Below are positions 46,464 to 56,719 of a stretch of DNA of 64,000 nt, in pieces. The position numbers were made by a program, and so were the translations under genes. The notes beneath the pieces were generated by a model, which saw only the letters and a program-made list of their open reading frames with translations, was not told the origin of the DNA and made no database searches. Position 1 is the stretch's first letter. Every line of letters begins with the position of its first letter. The stretch lies in contig NZ_LJRO01000160.1 in NCBI RefSeq assembly GCF_001401155.1, positions 1 through 64,000 of the forward strand. The letters are read 5' to 3'. The stretch comes from Pseudomonas tremae. Its GTDB lineage: Bacteria; Pseudomonadota; Gammaproteobacteria; Pseudomonadales; Pseudomonadaceae.

Positions 46464-47660
46464 TTAGCTGTTCGGCAGTAGTCGGCAGGTGATGCTCTTG
46501 ATGTAGCGCGTTTCGGCGATGGCGGGGTGGACCGGGTGGTCGGGGCCCTGGCCGCCGCGCTCGAGCAGCTGGATGTTGCGGTCCAGATGGCGAGCGCTGG
46601 TCAGAAGAATGTTCTGCAGGTCGTCTTCCGGCAGGTGCATCGAGCACGAGGCGCTGACCAGGATGCCGTCCTTGCTGAGCAGGCGCATGGCCTGTTCGTT
46701 CAGGCGACGGTAGGCGCCCTCGCCATTCTTCATGTCTTTCTTGCGTTTGATGAACGCAGGCGGGTCGGCAACGATGACGTCGAAACGCTCTTCACCGGCT
46801 TTCAGCTCTTTCAGAGCTTCGAACACATCGCCTTCGATGCAGGTCATTTTTTCTGCAAAACCGTTCAGGGCTGCGTTGCGCTCCACGCCGTCAAGGGCGA
46901 AGGACGATGCGTCGACACAGGTCACGTCGCTGGCGCCGAAGGCCGCGGCCTGAATACCCCAGCCGCCGATGTAGCTGTACAGGTCCAGCACACGCTTGCC
47001 TTTGACGTAAGGGGCGATGCGCGCACGGTTCATGCGATGGTCATAGAACCAGCCGGTCTTTTGCCCGGCCATGACCGGAGCTTCGAACTTCACGCCGTTT
47101 TCTTCCAGGGCAACCCATTCAGGGACCAGGCCGAACACAGTCTCGACATAGCGATTCAGGCCTTCCGCGTCGCGCGCTGCCGAATCGTTCTTGAACAGGA
47201 TGCCGCTTGGCTTGATGACCTGTACCAGCGCCGCGACGATGTCTTCCTTGTGGTTTTCCATCGTGGCCGAGGCCAGCTGAACCACCAGAACGTCACCGAA
47301 GCGATCAACCACCAGGCCCGGCAGCAGGTCGGAATCGCCGTAGACCAGACGATAAAAAGGCTTGTCGAACAGGCGTTCACGCAACGACAGCGCTACATTG
47401 ATGCGATGCACGAGCAGCGACTTGTCGAGTGGCAGCTTGATGTCGCGCGATACCAGACGTGCGCAAATCAGGTTGTTGGGGCTCATGGCGACGATGCCCA
47501 GCGGCTTGCCGCCCGCTGCTTCGAGGATGGCCTGGTCACCGGCTGCAAAGCCATGCAGCGGCGTGACGGCTACATCGATCTCGTTGCTGTAGACCCACAG
47601 GTGACCGGCGCGCAGTCGGCGGTCGGCGTTGGCTTTGAGGCGCAAGCTAGGCAGGGACAT
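46464..47660 (-). CDS. rlmI: 23S rRNA (cytosine-1962-C5)-methyltransferase, RlmI type
   Basis: 398 residues. N-terminal PUA domain (RLRAGHLWVYSNEID near 20, GDQAILEAAGGKPLGIVAMSPN), an EEHEE-like middle, then a class I methyltransferase domain with VLDLYSYIGGWGIQAA near 220, VIVADPPAFIKRKKD near 295 and the catalytic Cys in VSASCSMHLPEDD near 360. It methylates C1962 of 23S rRNA. AGGAG precedes the start. Confidence 0.92.
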   Translation of the reverse strand: MSLPSLRLKANADRRLRAGHLWVYSNEIDVAVTPLHGFAAGDQAILEAAGGKPLGIVAMSPNNLICARLVSRDIKLPLDKSLLVHRINVALSLRERLFDKPFYRLVYGDSDLLPGLVVDRFGDVLVVQLASATMENHKEDIVAALVQVIKPSGILFKNDSAARDAEGLNRYVETVFGLVPEWVALEENGVKFEAPVMAGQKTGWFYDHRMNRARIAPYVKGKRVLDLYSYIGGWGIQAAAFGASDVTCVDASSFALDGVERNAALNGFAEKMTCIEGDVFEALKELKAGEERFDVIVADPPAFIKRKKDMKNGEGAYRRLNEQAMRLLSKDGILVSASCSMHLPEDDLQNILLTSARHLDRNIQLLERGGQGPDHPVHPAIAETRYIKSITCRLLPNS

Positions 47661-47695
47661 GACGTCGCTCCTGAAAAAAGAGCGGGATTATAGCG

Positions 47696-47750
47696 CGTCA
47701 TCCCGGTCATGCGCCGGGATGACGGCAATTAACTGACCCAGCTGGTCAGT
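47696..47750. repeat. Two tandem hairpins between rlmI and pfpI-type gene
   Basis: CGTCATCCCGG / CCGGGATGACG (47696-47706 with 47714-47724) and ACTGACC / GGTCAGT (47732-47738 with 47744-47750). They follow the pfpI-type stop and could end its transcript, though no T-run is seen. Confidence 0.5.
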
Positions 47751-47766
47751 TGATCAGCTTGAGTGA

Positions 47767-48306
47767 TCAGGCAGACAGCGCTTCAATCAGTTTGCTGTTG
47801 AAGGCCGGGATGTCGTCTGGCTGGCGGCTGCTGATCAACGTGCCGTCGACGACCACTTCCTGATCAACCCATTTTGCACCGGCATTGACCAGGTCATCTT
47901 TCAGCGTCTCGAAGCTGGTCAGGGTTTTACCTTTGACCAGGCCTGCCGATATCAATAACCAGCCGCCGTGGCAAATGACTGCAACAGGCTTGCCTGCGGC
48001 CTCGATGCCCTTGACGATCTTCTGTGCGTCGGTGTCTATGCGGATGGTGTCGGAGTTCTGGACTCCGCCCGGTAACACAACGCCATGATAATCGCTGGCG
48101 TTGGCTGCCTTGAACGTACGGTCGATCTTGAAATCATCGGCAGGTTTGTCGTGATTCCAGCCTTTGACCTGGCCTTCTTCAGCAGAAAGGATTTCAACGG
48201 TAGCGCCTGCTTGCTCCAGCGCTTCCTTTGGACCGGTCAGTTCGACCTGCTCGAAACCGTCGGTTACAAGAATTGCGATGCGTTTGCCAGTCAGTGCTTT
48301 AGACAT
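47767..48306 (-). CDS. PfpI/DJ-1 family type 1 glutamine amidotransferase-like protein
   Basis: 179 residues from ATG 48306 (GGAGG 5 bp upstream). Family pattern: RIAILVTDGFEQVEL at the start, VLPGGVQNSD near 78 and the nucleophile C112 in AVICHGGWLLIS. PfpI-type proteins are reported as proteases, deglycases or stress proteins; the real activity of this branch is unsettled. Cytoplasmic, single gene. Confidence 0.9.
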   Translation of the reverse strand: MSKALTGKRIAILVTDGFEQVELTGPKEALEQAGATVEILSAEEGQVKGWNHDKPADDFKIDRTFKAANASDYHGVVLPGGVQNSDTIRIDTDAQKIVKGIEAAGKPVAVICHGGWLLISAGLVKGKTLTSFETLKDDLVNAGAKWVDQEVVVDGTLISSRQPDDIPAFNSKLIEALSA

Positions 48307-48491
48307 GGGATCCTCCAGTGTCAGGCTTTTGGAATAGCGGCTGGCGGGCCGTTTTGGGGCCGTCATGCACGCCGTCAACACAAGGTCCGAAGCCTCGCGT
48401 TCGGCAAAGTTCCAAGAATATCTTCGATCTGGACGATGGACCGTTGCCTTGCAAGGGGGCAGAATCCAGTCATTACCGTGAGTAAATTGCT

Positions 48492-49358
48492 ATGTCCGAA
48501 GAGCTGAGCCAAGAGCAGATCCAGCAAGCGTTGCAGGGCATCAGTGTGCCTCCGCAGCCGCAGATCATGGTGGATCTGCAGATGGAACAATACATGCCCG
48601 ACCCGGACCTTGGAGCCATTGCGCGACTGATTGCGCAGGACCCTGGCTTGTCGGGTGCGTTGCTGAAGATCGTCAACTCGCCGCACTATGGCCTGTCCAA
48701 CAAGATTGCCTCGATTGACAAGGCTGTGGTGCTGTTGGGCAGTCGTACGGTCATCAATCTGATCAATGCACAGTCGATCAGGGGCGAGATGACCGATGAA
48801 ACCATCGTTGCGCTCAACCGCTTCTGGGACACAGCACAGGATGTCGCGATGACCAGCATGACGCTGGCCAAGCGCATAGGCTCGCAAACTGTGGATGAAT
48901 CCTACGCGCTGGGTCTGTTTCACGATTGCGGGATTCCATTGATGCTCAAGCGGTTCCCCAACTACATGCCCGTGCTTGAAGACGCCTATGCCAGTGCAGG
49001 ACCCGATTGCCGTATCGTCGACACAGAAAACAGCGTCTTCCATACCAATCATTCGGTCGTCGGTTACTACACGGCCAAATCATGGCGTTTGCCTGCGCAC
49101 GTTACAGACGCGATCGCCAATCATCACAACGCATCAGCGATTTTTCAGGACGATACCAGTCGTAATGCCACGCTCAAGAACCTTCTGGCGCCACTGAAAA
49201 TGGCTGAGCATATCTGCCAGTCCTATCAGGTATTGGGCAATCAGAACGAAGACCACGAATGGGAATGCGTTGGTCCTCTGGTGCTCGATTACGTGGGTCT
49301 GTCCGGATATGACTTTGAATACCTGAGGGAAAGCATCCGCGAGCTGGGCGCGCGCTGA
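48492..49358 (+). CDS. HDOD-domain protein
   Basis: 288 residues. An HDOD domain (about 15-215) covers most of it: IVNSPHYGLSNKIASIDKAVVLLGSRTVINLI near 55-90 and LGLFHDCGIPLMLKRF near 140. HDOD proteins resemble HD phosphohydrolases but usually lack full catalytic residues and act in signalling. Start ATG 48492. mutM follows after 45 bp and may be co-transcribed. Confidence 0.9.
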   Translation: MSEELSQEQIQQALQGISVPPQPQIMVDLQMEQYMPDPDLGAIARLIAQDPGLSGALLKIVNSPHYGLSNKIASIDKAVVLLGSRTVINLINAQSIRGEMTDETIVALNRFWDTAQDVAMTSMTLAKRIGSQTVDESYALGLFHDCGIPLMLKRFPNYMPVLEDAYASAGPDCRIVDTENSVFHTNHSVVGYYTAKSWRLPAHVTDAIANHHNASAIFQDDTSRNATLKNLLAPLKMAEHICQSYQVLGNQNEDHEWECVGPLVLDYVGLSGYDFEYLRESIRELGAR

Positions 49359-49403
49359 TCCTGCGCAGCGCCAGCTTGTCCTTTCTGCACGACCGAGTTA
49401 TCC

Positions 49404-50216
49404 ATGCCTGAATTACCCGAAGTCGAAACCACCCGCCGCGGCATTGCGCCGCATCTTGAAGGGCAGCGCGTCAGCCGTGTGATCGTACGCGACAGCCGTT
49501 TGCGCTGGCCCATCCCCGAAGATCTGGACGTCCGCCTGTCCGGGCAGCGCATCGTGCAGGTGGATCGGCGCGCCAAGTACCTGCTGATCCAGGCCGAAGT
49601 GGGTACGTTGATAAGTCACCTGGGCATGTCAGGCAACCTGCGTCTGGTCGAAGCCGGCCTTCCTGCGCTCAAGCACGAGCATGTCGATATCGAGCTGGAG
49701 TCCGGGCTGGCATTGCGCTACACAGACCCGCGTCGGTTCGGCGCCATGCTCTGGAGCCTTGATCCACATAACCACGAATTGCTGATTCGCCTCGGACCGG
49801 AGCCACTGACGGATCTGTTCGACGGCGAGCGCCTTTACGAGCGCTCGCGTGGCAAGTCGATCGCGGTCAAACCGTTTGTCATGGACAACGCGGTTGTGGT
49901 TGGGGTGGGGAATATCTATGCGACCGAAGCACTGTTCGCGGCGGGCATCGATCCGCGCCGCGAAGCCGGGGGTATCTCCCGGGCGCGGTATCTGAAGCTG
50001 GCGATAGAGATCAAGCGCATTCTGGCCTACGCCATCGAGCGTGGCGGCACGACGTTGCGCGACTTCATCGGCGGCGATGGCAAGCCAGGGTATTTTCAGC
50101 AGGAACTGTTTGTCTACGGGCGTGGCGGTCTGCCGTGCAAGGTCTGCGGCACATTGTTGCGCGAGATCAAGCTGGGTCAACGTGCCAGCGTCTACTGCCC
50201 GAAGTGTCAGCGCTGA
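49404..50216 (+). CDS. mutM: Formamidopyrimidine-DNA glycosylase
   Basis: 270 residues. The mature N-terminus [12 protein letters not shown] carries catalytic P2 and E3; [15 protein letters not shown] holds a conserved lysine region upstream (RRAKYLLI), and the C-terminal zinc finger is intact ([26 protein letters not shown] style, four cysteines). It removes 8-oxoguanine and formamidopyrimidines and nicks the abasic site in base-excision repair. Confidence 0.98.
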   Translation: MPELPEVETTRRGIAPHLEGQRVSRVIVRDSRLRWPIPEDLDVRLSGQRIVQVDRRAKYLLIQAEVGTLISHLGMSGNLRLVEAGLPALKHEHVDIELESGLALRYTDPRRFGAMLWSLDPHNHELLIRLGPEPLTDLFDGERLYERSRGKSIAVKPFVMDNAVVVGVGNIYATEALFAAGIDPRREAGGISRARYLKLAIEIKRILAYAIERGGTTLRDFIGGDGKPGYFQQELFVYGRGGLPCKVCGTLLREIKLGQRASVYCPKCQR

Positions 50217-50311
50217 AATAACCGTTGAGTGCCTGCGTGGCGCACTTGCTTAACACCCATCCGCGTTTATAGTGATGGCATCTTAATTTGCTACGCCTGA
50301 AGGACCACGCC

Positions 50312-50650
50312 ATGAGCCCGTTTCGCATTCTCGCTGCCACGCTGGCGTTGTTCCTCGGCCTGCAGGTAACGCCTGCAATTGCTGCCGATGTCACCGAAGG
50401 CAGTGGCGATCCGGTCTACACCATTCAGAACCCGCCAGCCTTTGCGATGATCGGCGACCTGCTCATCGCACGACCGCTGCTGATCGCGGCCACTATCATC
50501 GGCGCCGGTCTGTTCGTGATTGCCTCGCCTTTCGCTGCGGCAGGCGGCAATCTCGGCGCTACCGGCAAGGCGTTAGTAGTAGACCCGGGCAAGGCTGCGT
50601 TTGTACGTTGCCTGGGTTGCACCGGCGACGGGTATGGCAAGCAGCAGTAA
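50312..50650 (+). CDS. Small exported or membrane protein of unknown function
   Basis: 112 residues from ATG 50312 (AAGGA 8 bp upstream). A signal peptide (about 1-24, ending PAIAAD) and one strong membrane segment (about 53-80, [24 protein letters not shown]). The C-terminus has two cysteines (RCLGCTGDG). No characterised family recognised. It converges with the ferredoxin gene, 8 bp apart. Confidence 0.72.
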   Translation: MSPFRILAATLALFLGLQVTPAIAADVTEGSGDPVYTIQNPPAFAMIGDLLIARPLLIAATIIGAGLFVIASPFAAAGGNLGATGKALVVDPGKAAFVRCLGCTGDGYGKQQ

Positions 50651-50658
50651 AGCCGGGG

Positions 50659-51819
<1,161 letters not shown>

Positions 51820-52482
51820 ATGGCGGCCCGTACCAAAACCCGTGAGCGGATTGTGCAAACCAGCCTGGAGCTGTTCAACCAGCAAGGCGAACGCAGCGTT
51901 ACCACCAACCATATCGCTGCGCACATGGGCATATCGCCCGGCAACCTCTATTACCACTTCGCCAACAAGCAGGTCATCATCGCTGAACTGTTCAGTGCTT
52001 ATGAGCTGCTGATAGGCAGTTTCCTGACGCTGCCGGCCACCCGATCGCCGACGATCGAGGACAAACGCGATTACTTCCTGGCGATCATCGACGCCATGTG
52101 GCGCTACCGTTTTCTGCACCGCGATCTAGAGCACCTGCTGACGTCGGATGCAGAACTGGCCCGACGCTATCGGCGTTTCTCTTACCGCTGCCTGATGCAG
52201 GCAATGGACATCTATCGAGGGTTCATCAAGGCTGACATTCTGAAAATGGATGAATCGCAGATCGAATTTACCAGCCTCAATACCTGGATCGTTCTGACGT
52301 CATGGGTGCGTTTTCTGTGCACAAACCGCGAGAACTCCACGCAGGTGAGCGAATCAGCCATTCGACGTGGGGTCTATCAAGTGCTTATGCTTGAGTCAGG
52401 CTTTGTCGCCCCGCAGGCCCGTGAAGCATTTGACGCGTTGTGTGGGACGTTTCATTCGTCGCTGCCCGACGTTCTGGCATGA
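51820..52482 (+). CDS. TetR-family transcriptional regulator
   Basis: 220 residues. TetR helix-turn-helix at about 9-55 (RERIVQTSLELFNQQGERSVTTNHIAAHMGISPGNLYYHFANKQ pattern). The C-terminal ligand/dimer domain (about 80-210) resembles a family of TetR proteins common in pseudomonads with no known ligand. It is followed after 55 bp by sseA. Start ATG 51820 follows a weak GAGAGG site. Confidence 0.9.
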   Translation: MAARTKTRERIVQTSLELFNQQGERSVTTNHIAAHMGISPGNLYYHFANKQVIIAELFSAYELLIGSFLTLPATRSPTIEDKRDYFLAIIDAMWRYRFLHRDLEHLLTSDAELARRYRRFSYRCLMQAMDIYRGFIKADILKMDESQIEFTSLNTWIVLTSWVRFLCTNRENSTQVSESAIRRGVYQVLMLESGFVAPQAREAFDALCGTFHSSLPDVLA

Positions 52483-52537
52483 ATGCCAGGCGCGGTGAGC
52501 GGCCCGGTCATCCGGTTTTTTGCCACAGGAGAGTGTC

Positions 52538-53395
52538 ATGTCCATCGCGCAACTGATCAGTCCCGAACAACTGGCTGCACGCCAGGAAAAACCTGGTCTG
52601 GTGATTCTCGATTGTCGTTTTTCACTGGAAGATCCTGATTATGGTCAGCGCAGTTACGCTCAGGGTCATATTGAAGGCGCGTCCTTCGCCGATCTGAAGC
52701 GTGACCTCAGCGGACCGGCGATCAAGGGCAAGACAGGGCGTCATCCGTTACCGGAGCCAGCCGCCTTGTTGCACTGCATTCAAGCCTGGGGCATCCACCC
52801 GCACAGCGAGATCGTGCTGTATGACGATGGCCCCGGCATGTATGCCGCGCGAGCGTGGTGGCTGTTGGCCTGGATGGGTAAGCGCGAGGGCGTTTATCTG
52901 CTGGATGGCGGCTTGAAAGCCTGGCATTTAGCAGGCCTGCCGCTGAGTCTGGATGAACCGAATCATGAGCCGGGCAGTTTTCAGGGCGAGCCGGACATGT
53001 CGATGCTACTGAGCGGCAGTCGATTGCAAGGCCGTCTCGGGCGTCCGGAAATGACCCTGATCGATGCTCGTGCCGAAGCCCGTTTCCGCGGTGACATAGA
53101 GCCGCTCGACCCTGTCGCCGGCCATATTCCCGGCGCGCAGTGTTTGCCTTGCAGTGTCAATCTCGGCTCCGATGGACGTTTTCTGCCGCCTGAGCAGCTC
53201 AGGCAGAGGTTTGCTGAAACGCTGCAAGGCCGCCCTCCGGAAAACCTCGTGTCGTACTGCGGTTCAGGCGTGACGGCCTGCCTCAATCTGTTCGCATTGT
53301 GCCTGGCGGGGTATCCCCTCGGCACTCTGTATGCGGGCTCCTGGAGCGAATGGATCAACGATCCGACCCGAGAAGTCGCCACCGGCGCCGTTTGA
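52538..53395 (+). CDS. sseA: 3-mercaptopyruvate sulfurtransferase
   Basis: 285 residues from ATG 52538 (AGGAGA 6 bp upstream). Two rhodanese domains; the C-terminal active-site loop is C241-G-S-G-V-T-A, the mercaptopyruvate type, not the C-R-x-G-x-R/T thiosulfate type. It moves sulfur from 3-mercaptopyruvate to acceptors such as cyanide or thiols. Converges with the YheT-type gene 7 bp away. Confidence 0.9.
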   Translation: MSIAQLISPEQLAARQEKPGLVILDCRFSLEDPDYGQRSYAQGHIEGASFADLKRDLSGPAIKGKTGRHPLPEPAALLHCIQAWGIHPHSEIVLYDDGPGMYAARAWWLLAWMGKREGVYLLDGGLKAWHLAGLPLSLDEPNHEPGSFQGEPDMSMLLSGSRLQGRLGRPEMTLIDARAEARFRGDIEPLDPVAGHIPGAQCLPCSVNLGSDGRFLPPEQLRQRFAETLQGRPPENLVSYCGSGVTACLNLFALCLAGYPLGTLYAGSWSEWINDPTREVATGAV

Positions 53396-53402
53396 TCCGC
53401 AC

Positions 53403-54542
53403 TCATTCGCTGCTGGCGTGGTGCTCATGGCCGCCGTTGCGCTCGTGAGCGGCGCACAGCCACAGCGGAATGCGGCGCTCGAGGTAATACTCTGGGTTGC
53501 GCAGCGAGCCTTCGACAAATCCGACATGCCCGCCTTTGGCGTGCAGTTCAAATTCAGTGCATGACGACAGTTCGCCTGGCTCGGGCAGGCTGTGCGGAAA
53601 GACAAACGGGTCATCGCTGGCCTGGATAATCAGCGTCGGGGTTTGAATCCGGCCCAAGTAATAGCGGCTGGAGGCGCTGCGGTAGTAGTCCGTGGCGTCG
53701 GCATAGCCGTGCAGCGGCGCGGTTACCCGGCCATCGAAATCCCAGAATGTGCGCATGTTCTCCAGCGAGCCCAAGGCTGCCAGCTCAGCAAGCCCCTCGG
53801 TCAGCCCTTCATGCTGAAAGCGCTGCTGCTTGTCGCGCACATAGGCAAGCATCGCGCGCATGAAGTGCCGTTGATAAACCCTGGAAAACCCTTGGCCGAT
53901 GCGGTCAGCGCATTCATCCAGCCGAAAGGGCACAGACACGGCAACGGCGCCCAGCAACTTGCTTTCAGTGCCGGACTCGCCCAGGTATTTGAGCAATACA
54001 TTACCGCCGAGCGAATACCCTGCGGCATAGAGCGGAGCCTGTGGACGCTTCACCTTCAAGTGCGCGATGACCTCGGCCAGATCCTCGCTGGCCCCCGAGT
54101 GATAACTGCGCGACAGCAGATTCGGCTCGCCCGAACAGCCACGCCAGTTCAGTGCCACGCTGGCCCAGCCGCGTGCGGCCATTGCCTTCTGCAGCCCTGC
54201 GACGTAAGGCGAATTGGACGAGCCGGTCAGACCGTGCAGAACCAGCACCAGCGGTGCATCGACTTCGTCCGGCCCATGCCAGTCCATGTCCAGAAAATCC
54301 CCGTCCTTCAGCCACAGCCGCTCACGCGTTCGCGCCAACAGCGTCGGCTTGCGCAACAGTGGTCCCCACAACGTCTGCAGGTGCGGATTGCCCATACCGA
54401 CGGCGGGCACGAAAGTGTTTTCATGGGGCAGAAAGGTGAGGCGTGTAGGCACGGTCTTGCTCGACGATCGTTTCAAGGGCTGGTGCTGTACGGTGCCACT
54501 AAGTGGGCAAGGATGTAAGTGGCCTGACAGTGATCGGGGCAT
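53403..54542 (-). CDS. YheT-family alpha/beta hydrolase
   Basis: About 379 residues from ATG 54542. The start is uncertain: an earlier ATG (54596) lies inside a REP hairpin, and the family core (PAVGMGNPHLQTLWGPL) begins only near residue 47, so a GTG at 54452 is also possible. The alpha/beta hydrolase fold shows LVLHGLTGSSNSPYV, nucleophile elbow AAGYSLGGNVLLKYLGE and a C-terminal His in AKGGHVGFVEG. Members are esterase-like, E. coli YheT included; substrate unknown. Confidence 0.88.
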   Translation of the reverse strand: MPRSLSGHLHPCPLSGTVQHQPLKRSSSKTVPTRLTFLPHENTFVPAVGMGNPHLQTLWGPLLRKPTLLARTRERLWLKDGDFLDMDWHGPDEVDAPLVLVLHGLTGSSNSPYVAGLQKAMAARGWASVALNWRGCSGEPNLLSRSYHSGASEDLAEVIAHLKVKRPQAPLYAAGYSLGGNVLLKYLGESGTESKLLGAVAVSVPFRLDECADRIGQGFSRVYQRHFMRAMLAYVRDKQQRFQHEGLTEGLAELAALGSLENMRTFWDFDGRVTAPLHGYADATDYYRSASSRYYLGRIQTPTLIIQASDDPFVFPHSLPEPGELSSCTEFELHAKGGHVGFVEGSLRNPEYYLERRIPLWLCAAHERNGGHEHHASSE

Positions 54543-54550
54543 ACACTTCA

Positions 54551-54586
54551 CGACGTTCCGCGTTGCAAAGAGGACGCGGAACGTCG
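54551..54586. repeat. Palindromic element between yheT-type gene and rsmD
   Basis: CGACGTTCCGCGT (54551-54563) and its exact complement (54574-54586) around a 10-nt loop, just upstream of the hydrolase start and after rsmD. REP-like. Confidence 0.65.
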
Positions 54587-54626
54587 AGAACTGCATGCCA
54601 ACGCCGAGCGATTGGCACGATGGATG

Positions 54627-55217
54627 TCAGCCCTGCCCGCGCTGCCACAGCGCGTAGTAGACCTGTCCGGCCTTCTTCTCGCGATGCAAGCGCCAGCTAC
54701 CGGGCAAACCGGTGGTCGACGGCGGTGTTTCGCTTTCGGTGTAGATCAACGCGGTGTCGGCCAGCCAGCCTCGGGTTTCCAGCAGGTTGCAGGCCGAGGC
54801 GAGCAGGCCCTGGTGGAAAGGCGGGTCGAGGAAGATCACGTCGAACGGCGATGCCACTGAGGTTTCCAGATGACGCAGGGCGTCAGTCTGGGAAACCTGG
54901 CCGCTGGTGCAGTTCAAGGCATTCAGGTTCTGGCGCAGGCTGGCTATGGCGGCTGCGTTGCTGTCCAGCGCCAGGCCCATGCTAGCGCCACGGGACAGGG
55001 CCTCGAAGAATAGCGCGCCACTGCCAGTGAAGACGTCCAGCACCCTAGCGCCTGCGATGTACGGCGCGAGCCAGTTGAACAGGGTTTCGCGTACGCGATC
55101 CGGTGTCGGACGCAGGCCGGGCGCGTCGGGAAATGTCAGGCGACGGCTGCCCCATTCGCCCCCGATGATACGAAGCTGACCCAGGCCGTTATGGCCCTTC
55201 GGACGTGGATTGGCCAT
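54627..55217 (-). CDS. rsmD: 16S rRNA (guanine-966-N2)-methyltransferase
   Basis: 196 residues. RIIGGEWGSRRLTFPDAPGLRPTPDRVRETLFNWL at 16-50 is the RsmD opening; LDVFTGSGALFFEALSRGA is the SAM site and VIFLDPPFHQG (D-P-P-F) the catalytic motif. It methylates G966 of 16S rRNA. Its ATG shares one base with the stop of the upstream M16 gene, so the three minus-strand genes form an operon. Confidence 0.96.
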   Translation of the reverse strand: MANPRPKGHNGLGQLRIIGGEWGSRRLTFPDAPGLRPTPDRVRETLFNWLAPYIAGARVLDVFTGSGALFFEALSRGASMGLALDSNAAAIASLRQNLNALNCTSGQVSQTDALRHLETSVASPFDVIFLDPPFHQGLLASACNLLETRGWLADTALIYTESETPPSTTGLPGSWRLHREKKAGQVYYALWQRGQG

Positions 55218-56719
55218 CAGTGTTCCGGTACCCCTACAGGTTGGCGGGCGGGTTTGTCGGTCGGTGCAGGCAACGGCTTCTGCTCGACAGTCGGGCCCAC
55301 TGAGACGATGACCATCTTGTCGGCGCTCAAATGCTTGCTCATGGCAGCCTTGACCTGCTCGACCGTCACGCTCTGGGCTGCGGCCATGTAGTCTTCCAGA
55401 TAGGTCAGCGGCAGATCATAGAAGCCGATAGCGCCTAATTGGCCGACGATTGCCGAATTGCTGGCGGCGGACAGCGGGAAGCTGCCGGTCAGTTCGCGCT
55501 TCACGTCGTCGAGTTCTTTCTGGGTCGGACCGTTTGCAAGGAAATCACGGACGATGTCCTGGACCAGCTTAAGCGTGTTTTCGCTCATTTCTGCGCGGGT
55601 CTGCAGGCTGATCATGAACGGCCCGGCAACCTGCATGGCGGTGAAGCCGGAAGTAACACCGTAGGTGAGGCCACGTTTCTCACGCACCTCGGTCATCAGC
55701 CGGCTGCCGAAACCGCCGCCCCCGAGTACCGAATTGCCGACCGTCAGAGCCGCGTAGTCCGGGTCATTACGGTCGATGCCCAGTTGCGCGAGCATCAGAT
55801 GGGTCTGGTTGGAGGCAAACTCGATGTGTGTCGGGCCAGCCTTGGGCTCTACCGGGGCCGCGACTTTGGCCAGCGCCGGGCCTTTTGGCAGTGAGGCGGA
55901 AACCTGCGCAGCGATGGCTTGCGCCTCGTCCCGTGACAGGTCGCCGACCAGTGCAATTACCGCGTTGCCAGCAGCATAGCCCTTGGCATGAAAAGCCTTG
56001 AGCTGGGCCAGCGTAATGGCGTTGATGCTTTTGACATCGCCTTCGCTCGGATGAGCGTAGGGATGATCGCCGTACAGGCGCTTGAACAGTTCATTGTTGC
56101 CAAGAGCTGCCGGGCTCTGTTTCTGGCTTTCGAGGCTGTCGATCAACTGGTTCTTTATGCGCGCCAGCGAGTCGGCCGGGAAGGTCGGTTTGCCGACGAC
56201 TTCACCGAACAGCTTCAAGGCCTTATCACGCTTGTCGACCGCGCTCAGGCTGCGCAGCGATGCTACGGCCATGTCGCGGTAAGAACCGTTGCCGAAATCA
56301 GCACCCAACCCTTCGAAGCCTTGGGCGATGGCGCTGACGTCCTTGCCCTTTACGCCCTCATTGAGCATGGCGTTGGTGAGCAGAGCGATACCAGGGGATT
56401 TCTGGTCCTGGCTACTGCCAGCAGCAAAGATCAGGCGCATGTCGAACATTGGCAGCTCGCGGGACTCGACGAACAGCACCTTGGCGCCCTCTGCCGTGTT
56501 CCAGGTCTGGATGTTCAGCGCGCGGCGGGCGGGTGCCTTGCCGTCCAGTTCTTTCAGGGTTTGCAGATTGCTGCCCAAGGCGGGCGTGGCCTGAGTTGTC
56601 GGGTTTGACTCGGCAGCTGCGGCGTTGTCGGCCAGCGCCGGCAGGGCTGCAAAAGCACCCAGCGAAGCGGCCAGGATCAGGCCGAGCAGCGCATGACGTG
56701 GAGCATGGCGCTTGGTCAT
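55217..56719 (-). CDS. M16-family peptidase, non-catalytic partner
   Basis: 500 residues. Signal peptide (about 1-30, ending PALADNAA). M16 fold, but the HxxEH zinc motif is absent: the equivalent stretch reads SPGIALLTNAMLNEG. The R/Y-type second-half residues typical of the beta-like partner lie in KRGLTYGVTSGF. It should pair with the catalytic M16 protein encoded just upstream (4-bp overlap) as a periplasmic peptidase dimer. Confidence 0.9.
   Translation of the reverse strand: MTKRHAPRHALLGLILAASLGAFAALPALADNAAAAESNPTTQATPALGSNLQTLKELDGKAPARRALNIQTWNTAEGAKVLFVESRELPMFDMRLIFAAGSSQDQKSPGIALLTNAMLNEGVKGKDVSAIAQGFEGLGADFGNGSYRDMAVASLRSLSAVDKRDKALKLFGEVVGKPTFPADSLARIKNQLIDSLESQKQSPAALGNNELFKRLYGDHPYAHPSEGDVKSINAITLAQLKAFHAKGYAAGNAVIALVGDLSRDEAQAIAAQVSASLPKGPALAKVAAPVEPKAGPTHIEFASNQTHLMLAQLGIDRNDPDYAALTVGNSVLGGGGFGSRLMTEVREKRGLTYGVTSGFTAMQVAGPFMISLQTRAEMSENTLKLVQDIVRDFLANGPTQKELDDVKRELTGSFPLSAASNSAIVGQLGAIGFYDLPLTYLEDYMAAAQSVTVEQVKAAMSKHLSADKMVIVSVGPTVEQKPLPAPTDKPARQPVGVPEH

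Noticed and set aside
46527..47693. 388-codon frame opposite rlmI
   Set aside because: Antisense shadow; rlmI has a PUA domain and catalytic cysteine in frame.
54543..54596. Upstream ATG for the YheT-type hydrolase
   Set aside because: The added codons run through a 13-bp perfect REP hairpin and match no family sequence.
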